64,000 bases of DNA from Lumbricus terrestris (taxonomy: Eukaryota; Annelida; Clitellata; Crassiclitellata; Lumbricidae), in contig OX457042.1 in the NCBI GenBank assembly GCA_949752735.1, forward strand, positions 23,922,875 to 23,986,874, read 5' to 3'. A program made the translations under genes and the position numbers. Below, one piece after another: positions 50,901 to 59,900 of this stretch. Every line of letters starts with the position of its first letter. Within the stretch, counting starts at the first letter, position 1. A model generated the notes under the pieces. The model was not told the origin of the DNA. It saw only the letters and a program-made list of their open reading frames with translations, and made no database searches.

Positions 50901-53900
50901 CTAAAAATGCCATCCTTTTCGGACGCTCTTGATATTTTAACGACAATATGGTAAAAACATGGCTGGGAACCAATGCAGCTCATCCTCAAAGTGTTTGTCT
51001 ATGTGTGTGCAAAAACTGTACTTCTCTGAAAATACTCCACAAATTTTTCTAAATTCCTAAATCAGCAAATACAGTTGTTTAGCACAATGATAACAAATTT
51101 ATTTAACATCATTTTACTCAAAATACTGCAGTTGAACGTGCGAATAATAATTGAGAAAGCACTAATTGATCCAATCCAATTCAATTACTCTTACACCTCA
51201 TAATTATTCAAAAAACAAAGCATCAAACAGTGGTGGCTCCACTTGAGGAGAAATCACGATCAGTTGATTGAAATCCAGGGAGAAAAGAAAAAATGCATCG
51301 CGGAGAGTACAAAATAATCATCAATGAAATTGTTTACATTTTGCATCAACATTCACTGTTCTCTTCGATGTGGTGAATGTTTTAGGCCCATAATCTGCTT
51401 GCTTTAATAATAATAATTATGACAATTTATATAGCGCCATAACATAGCTACAAAGTCGTGGTTAACTAACCAGTAATCCAATAATGTTTCTAGCATGGAT
51501 CTAAAAACTGCAAAGAACCTACATAGCTACGCTACATCCCACAAGCACACTCCTCTTGACAACAACTGCTTTATATGCATTAATTTTTTACACAAAAACC
51601 CAGACGAACTAGAAATGTACTGACCTCTAGCCTTGCATATACAAGTGACACCTCATCTCCATCATCTAAACAGACGACAGGTAAGCATTAACAGATCATA
51701 ACAACAGGATTTATTCCCTACGATCAACAGCTTTAAGCTATGTAGGAATTTACATGCAACCAGAAACAGAAACATTTTACATAGGAATAAACACGCATCA
51801 GCACCAAGTTATGTGCATAATATTCAGATTTATCACACTGTGAAATTTTTGCACATGTTTTTTTTTATATGGCATGACAACATCTAATCATTTAAGTCTA
51901 CATCAGCAGCCAGAGGGTTAAGTCACAAGTGCTTCTGATCAAACTTCAGACAGTACTTTAAGTAAATAAGGGGTAAGTATAAAAGGGGATCATGCATTAA
52001 TTATGACAAAACATTTTTAGGGGATCATCCATTAATTAAGCGAAAAATTTCAGTAGTCTTTGGCACCCCTCCCCTTGTTGACAACTGTCAAACATTCAAC
52101 TATGTCACAAATAATACCCAACGCAAAAAACATTTCTATGACTCTAAACTAAAATGCCAGATTAATCTGAAATTGAAAAAAGTTGCATAATGAAAGGTGC
52201 AATATTAAAAAGACAAATTGGTTGTTAAAATCTGTGGTCCCAGTGCCATGGAGGAGGTTTTGGTTCCCATGGTGCATTGCACCATGAAATCCATAATTTA
52301 TATAAGATTCAGATGCTAACACGAATGTGTTTAGCCGTAGGCTATTACTACTTGCATACAACATTTTAAGCAACCATTTGGAAGGGTATCTACAGATTGG
52401 GAGAGGGATGCTATAGGTGAAGGATTTAACTAAATTTATATGAATTAATTGGATTTTTAATCATGTGCTGCCTTGTTAATTTCTTGCATGGCTGACATCA
52501 ATTTGTATTGAACATCTTCCCTCTAGTCCAGTATTTTCAAACAAAAAGAACATAAGAGTAAGGGATCAATCAGTTGTCGGAATTGAATTTAATCGAAAGT
52601 TATGCTTTAGTAATATGATTGCAAAAAGTCTAAGGACAAAGTTCCAGTTATTTTTTGCATGACTTAAGCACTACAGCCAGTAGTCAGCCATGAGACAAGA
52701 AGTGGTCCAGACAATAGATCACATTAAAACCTTTATATGTGGGTTTGCCTACAATTCATCTCAGCTGACAGAACTTTACAATCTACACATGAGCTGCACA
52801 GTTGGCTGAGCCAAAGAAGATGGCTGCAACACATTGATTATTAAACTCACGAAAACTGTAAAAAACCTTCCCCCATTTTATTCAAATAATTAATGCTGAA
52901 GACTTGATAATTAAAGAGACAAAGCAACAGGCAATGTATGCCTTCCTTGCAATACCAAAGAGAGTATTTCATGGTTAGACATGGACCTCGTTGAAATGGG
53001 TCGCCAACAATGTCAATCCTTTATTCGAGACTCATTAAACCTTCTTTGGTGGGACACAAGACCTTTCATTTGCAAAAGCCAAGTGGATGAATCAACTCCC
53101 AGGTGCATTTCTTCACAGTGCGCAGCAAAACTTACAGTTGCAGGTCACGTTCAGTCTCTGGTCACTGGTTCCCCCCATTTTAACGGCTTCTGTAAAGAAA
53201 GCGAGCCTCGTTTTTATGCTACACAAGGCAGAAACTTGTCTCTGTTGGGCAAGCACACGCCTACCTATATATCGTTTCAAATGGAAACTTAGAGAATAAT
53301 AGAGATACTCTTTGGTTGGCAGAAGTATCTTGCTAATGGGAAGACCTATGCTGGAGCGACGTTTTATGTGTGCACACCACATAATGGCTGCGGCATCTTT
53401 TAATCAACTACAACATTGTCTGATTTAAAAGGACTCTACACCAAAATCACTTTGCCTGGACAATTCATGTTAAGATTTCGTTTTTCTAACTACTTTGAAA
53501 GCTGTGATTAGTGTAAGATTCAACCGAAACTACAGAGAAAGATCAAGACTGACTGGCCACACACCAACATTTCAACTAGACATGAGCAAATCACTGGACT
53601 TGACAAATGACTGAAAGAGGAGAGGTACACATCACCACTGAATAAACAATGTCAACAACTAATGACAATGATGTTGATATGACGATGATGAAGTATAGTA
53701 TAGTATGAGGAATTGAAGATGACAATAATATGACTGATATTATATGCAGAGAATACGTTACACACTCTCTCCTTTTCTGCACCAACTATAATCCCCAATT
53801 GACCCATGGATTACTAGCTAGGGATGTTTAAGTTGCTCAAAATGCAAGCAGGATAAATCCAGCCCAAGGACCAAAAAATGGCATACAAATGCATGGACAT

Positions 53901-56900
53901 TAATTAATAGGTTGAATAACCTTTCAGAAACAAAAGACTAAACTGTGAAGTCTGGGTTTCTGAAATTAAGCTAATAAATTAAACTGAATGCAAAAATGAA
54001 TGTTCTGCATAGGCAAAACTGATTTGAAATTGCCCTTCAACCAAAATCCTGAAGTGCACAAGCCTCAATGGTGCAGATGCAATCATAATACAGAGAAATT
54101 GTGTGCAAAGGACCTGCTCACCTTCTCCATACAGAGTAACTGCATCGAGCAAGAATTGAACCTGTACTCTCTGCATTATACAGGTCAACCGCTCTAACCA
54201 ATCGGTCACCGTGCCAGACATAAGCCTATGTTTTGCTCATGACACAGAGCCTTCATTAGCATGACCATTTTCGACAGCTAGATGCTGGAGATTCTGCCTG
54301 CTGCAGCAGCAGTTATAAATGACTCAGAAGATAAAATGCTGCAGCTGATAAGACTGCAATATGGCAACATCTGCATATCCATCCAAACTCAGGCTGATAT
54401 CTCTTTCTATCCATTAAGTGGACACTGGCTTAGAGCCTTCCCAGCACCTTCCCAACACCAGAAATCTCCTGTTTCTGGACAAGGAATACAAGGTGATGAA
54501 GAAGTGACCGACTAATGACATATAAAATAAGGTCAAGTAAAATATAAGGTGAGGTTAGAATAGATGATGTATATAATATGCAATAACTGGTTCAAGGACC
54601 TTTTAGCTAAAGCACAAAACAACTGAAATTTCACAACTGGACAACCTTACCTTACACTGTACGTTTACCTGAGGGACTGTAATTGAAACCCTCAGTGCAA
54701 AGACAAAACCATTGGCAATCTGTCGCTAAGATCAAAACACTCTGAAAGAAACCCTATCTAATAACAAAGAATTCAAATGAGATACTGTCATCTGATACAA
54801 ATGTAGGCTGGCAGAAATTGGGTTACAAGCAAATGATATGTACGATATGTACACTGTACACAAAATTAATATAAAGGCCTGTTGCTGCAAATGAATTGCC
54901 ATCCTTGCACAGAATGCTTAGAAAAAAGTATGAATTTGGTCTATTTTGAAAAAAACCTATTTATTCAAAGGTTAAATTGCCGCAGAGGTGAATTGTGATC
55001 TAATCTGAAAAGCTTCAATTGTGCTTAATTTCTAACAAAATCTCGAATCTGTGTGATAAATGTATATATTATGGCAGATGGCAGCCTACCATAGTCCAGT
55101 CATACCCTACGATATTCCCTATGGCTCGATATGGAACAGAAGTTTATCACCAAGAGCAGCATCATGATGTTGGAGTTCAGAGGTGCTTTACATGCTCCAA
55201 ACGAGCAATACTTGGGCAAACAGCCTATTTCAGCCATCATTTACTTTTATGGAAACCACAATGCACACAACCTGGGACTATGCATTAAATTAAAGACATC
55301 ACTGCACCTCAACGATACCATTACAGCAAATTTGTTTCAAATACGAAATCCTGTTGGTCTCTGGGAACGGTTACAATACACACTTGAGGCATGAAATGCA
55401 GAGATCAAAAGAGTTGATAAACCAATATATTACTTAACTCAAAGAGGTGATTTGATCCAAACTGCTCCAGAGATGGGGCACAATAAGCCAAACTGCTAAT
55501 CATTCAGAATCAGAATTAGAGACCGAAATTGTAAATCAATAAAATATAGAATTAGCAAAATCCTATAGCTGAGAGTTTTAGAATTAGAAAATTTAGCAAC
55601 AGCTATAGCAGCTGTTAACCCATTCTTAACACAATTTTGAAAACTAATCATTTTAGAAATACCTAGAAATTGCCAATTATTATGAATTAGAATCAGACAA
55701 CAGCTATTAAATAACAATTAGAATAAGATATTCATCCTATAAAATATCAAATTGATTAAAATCTAAGTGAGGAGTTGTCCAACTCTGCACTGCTCAAGCA
55801 TAGAGGTTATTTCAACCAGCAAGAAGTTTTGATTAAGCATATTTTTGGCTAACTAATTGCTGACTCTATCCATGGGTGTATTGACTTTTGAATTGCTGAC
55901 AGTGATGACGAGTTACATTGAACATTGGTGGGCCTTAGACCAATGAACTTTATCTCTACTCTGCTACCTAAACAACAGAAATAGAATTTTTATGTGATGC
56001 AGCTTTTGATTCAGACTCGTACACTCTTCTGCATCTTTCTGTGATCCGGCTGCTGAGAAGACTGGAAGAATCAACTAGGCTACTCTGAACGGTTCACCCA
56101 ATTAGAGGTGCTTTAAACATGTTTCAGCACAATTTCATACAATACCAGCAACATCCCTCTGTATTGCATATCAAAGCACTGTCATTGGGCTCTTGGTAAT
56201 ATACTTCTTATATGTAAATTTACACTTTCCACATACTAAATGATTTTTCACACTGTGTCAACAAAAGCCCAGATTGATGTGGGATCAGAGTACACAGGCA
56301 GGTGCAAAAAGACAGCACATACACACTTACACAGTGTTCAGGCACTATCATGAAGGAATAATTAACAGGCAATCCATTACCTAGAGGTATCAACTTAAGG
56401 CACAGCACATTCAAGTCATAATCAGGTCACCATCAAGAAGATCAATCCACTAAGACACAGCATATATGGTAGATACAAACTGTGCACATAGAAGCTTTCA
56501 GTTGAGAATGAAATTATTGTGCAAGTGACTGAACAGAACAAACCCAGATAAAAGGAAGAGACTTTCAAAATTTATGTCCTGCTGTGGAAAAGCTCATTCA
56601 GAAAGTTTATATGACCAAGAAAAGCATTTGGATGATCTTCATGAATATTGATAAGACTGGGAAACAAGGACTGGCTTTAAAAATTTATGTCATTGGCTTG
56701 AATTTAAAGGTTTAAAAACCAGCTCTCAATTGAAAGAGATTCTCGGCTGAACAGGAAGTGCATGCAATGATTTAAGTGAAGGGGCTATATTCTCATGTAT
56801 CCTAATGTATTAGTGATGACTCTAGTGGCACTAGTGCTAGTGCTAGCAAGTGCTAGTGCCACTAGCACTTGCTAGTGGCACTAGCAAGATTCCAAGTCCT

Positions 56901-59900
56901 GCCCAAACACTCTCGAGCCCAGTTCTGAATCCTCTTGAGCTGGATATTTTTCTACTGTTAAGGAAAACTGTTTACTCTGAAGACTATAGCATTGCCTATA
57001 TATTTAGCAGGACAGTCACACGACAGATACCAGTCACAGGCAGTTGGAAGTTAAGAAAGTAAATGGACTAGCTCAAGGTTGATAGTTCAACAACATTCTT
57101 GAAGGATGTTTCAGCTCCCATTCTATACTATTACAGGCAAGTAATCAGACAAATGTGAATTAACCAATGACTGTGCCACATAAGGACCAGTCAATTTCAA
57201 AGTGCCGTGAAAGAAACAATGTTATTCCAACCTACGTTACTACAGCGTGCTTGAGTCAAATAGTCATATATATTATATTAGTTTAATGAACAAAAAGAGG
57301 CTGACAAACCGCAACCTGGTACACTGAGAAGACAAAAATTAAACAAAAGAAAAGAGTAAGGGGATCAATCAGTTATTGGAATTGAATTGAAAATTATGCT
57401 TTAGTAATATGATTGTAAAGAAACCTAGAGACAAAGTTCCGGTCATTGTTGCATGACTTAAGCACTACAGCAAATCAGCCATGAGATAAGAAATGCTCCA
57501 GACAATTGATCACAAAAAACCTTTATATGTGTTGTCTACAATTCGTCTTAGCTGACAGTTACAATCTGTGCATGAGCTACACGGTTGGCTGCAGCAAAGA
57601 AGATGGTTGCAACGCACAGATTATTAAGCTCTCAAAATCAGTTTCAACAGAACCAAGGACGCAAGACATGCTGATGACATGCCCAGCAGAGTGTATCATT
57701 GATAAATGAAAGACTGCAGATTAAGCAACAAGTCGAGAGGTCCTTAACATGGAGTGGGTTATGTGTTCAGACACAAATATGCCTACTGGATACTTATACA
57801 AAACAGTCAAGGGTAAACAGGTGTACAAGGGCAAACTGTGATTTATAGGACAGGACACAGAGAGACAGGCCTTGCACTGGCATTGGTTCCCATGTCCAAC
57901 AATTTCACACAACACATGCATCCCAGTTGCATCACAATTTGTGGAATATATGACGGCAAATGAAAAACATCGGCACTAAAACCTGTAAGGCATTTCGGAC
58001 AAATGTTGTCCTTAACGCCTGCAGCGGAAATCAAACTGCAACAAAACTGGCAGATCGATGGAATAAATATGCATATTTAAGCTCAACATGGAGCCACCTC
58101 GGTCAAGTAGGCTAGACAACAGCATAAAAACAGAGAATGGAGAAACCAAAGTACGTATATAATATCTCACAAACACAACTGGTTTGTGACTCCCAAGTGT
58201 CCACCACTATTTGGCGTGGTGGTGCAGTGGTGCATTTCGTGCCTTGGAGTGTAGGATTCCAGGTTCGAATCCACCTCAAGTCGCCATGTAGGGACCTTGA
58301 GTAAATTTATCATTCACTTGCAAAATTTTGCTCGTGCGCTTCAGCGTTAAACTGCGATGCGGTGTCCAATATCCATGCTGCAGTCGTGAGCGCCTCTGAG
58401 TAGAGAGCTTGAAGGGACGCTATAGCAAATGCTAGAGATAAATAAATAAACTTTATGCACCCTCTATTCTATTGTATTCTACTATGGGGCATAAACAATG
58501 AACTTAAAATTACAAGTACTGTAGCTCTTCACAAAAAGTCAACCGATATACTTTGGTCATTTGCATACATATTCATTAATCAATTAGGTCCCTCTGAAAA
58601 TACACTCTGGTGAAGATAAAATTCTGCTAAGCTGAACAGAAGTAACAGAGCTCTTGCTCTACAGCTCAGAACTTTGATTAACAGCTCTGCACTACAGGGA
58701 GTTCATTGTGCCTACCACTAGGTGGCTTAGTTAAACCAAATAACACAGCGAAGAGAGAGAGACTGGCCATCAAACAGTATAAAACGGCAATAGTCCAGCA
58801 GGTGTGCCACAACCGGAAACTGGCTGTGCTATGGAAAGCCAGTGTTTAGTCGTCAAAAACCAGGCTAAAATATGATTCAAGATTTATATAAATTGAGGAC
58901 AGCTAATCATTGAGGCCTCGTCTGTAAACTACCATGACACTGTCCGCTCAGTGGATTCCAAGAACGTTACTGCAAATGTGTCACGCAACGTAAATAAGAA
59001 GTGAGATAAGGGATGCCACAGGGAAGAGAGCCTATTAATATTTAATGTGATCATCTGGATATGACTGCAAGGACTTCAGATTAACGTGGCACTAGCATGT
59101 AAATGAAGCATCCCAATCCCATGCCACTGCACAACCATGATACATTATTTATTGTCTTATAAAAGTCATCAGACTCCAGTTTACGACGGCGAGTATGGGC
59201 AGCAATGGCACAGAGATAATCAAAGACTACAGAACATTTTCTGCGCATGAATCATAAAGTCTTAATTGCAAAATTCTCAATAAAGTTTACAAAGCAGATG
59301 CATTCAGTTTAGTAGTGCAACTCTCTTTCTGCAAGATCTGTGAAGCTATACCAAGAACCGATTGTGACATCATCTTTACCCAGTCAGCTTTGGCCTCAGT
59401 ATTAAATTGCTACTTGTGATTAAAATTCGCAAAAACTGTATGCCATCTGTATGTCTTTTATACATACCTATAATAACAAATTTCAAACTGATAATATTAA
59501 CAGGTAAGTTGTTCTTAACTAGGGTTCTCTTTGCCGCCAATTAATGACAGACATTGTTATGTTCACAATATTTCTGTCGTTGTTGATTTCACTGGACAAC
59601 AAATTTTTACAAAAGTCATGTTACTGAAATGAAATTAGTCAGTTCTTATCAATTTTTATGTGCTGAACACGAATATGACAGTGAAATTGCTTAATTGGCT
59701 CTAGTTTTTTCGTAATCTCAAATGAAATAATTTTATATCGCACAATGCATTCCAATAGTGATACACGTACGGTTAATATTTGTAAAAACCAGGTCATAGA
59801 CTAGTTCTTAGGTTTTTTGCCTGTCTCTTGTACAGCTGTTCGGGAGCATCTCTGCGGAGTGTCCAGCAGTAGTCAGCCAACATTGTAGTGGACCATTTCC

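Noticed and set aside
52981..53299. Two overlapping plus-strand frames of 103 and 70 codons
   Set aside because: Composition is unremarkable, there are no splice signals that fit, and neither frame is recognised.
57843..58034. 63-codon minus frame containing CPKC, possible zinc-ribbon exon
   Set aside because: No acceptor or donor fits its frame, no second Cys pair is spaced as in a zinc ribbon, and it lies next to repeat D.
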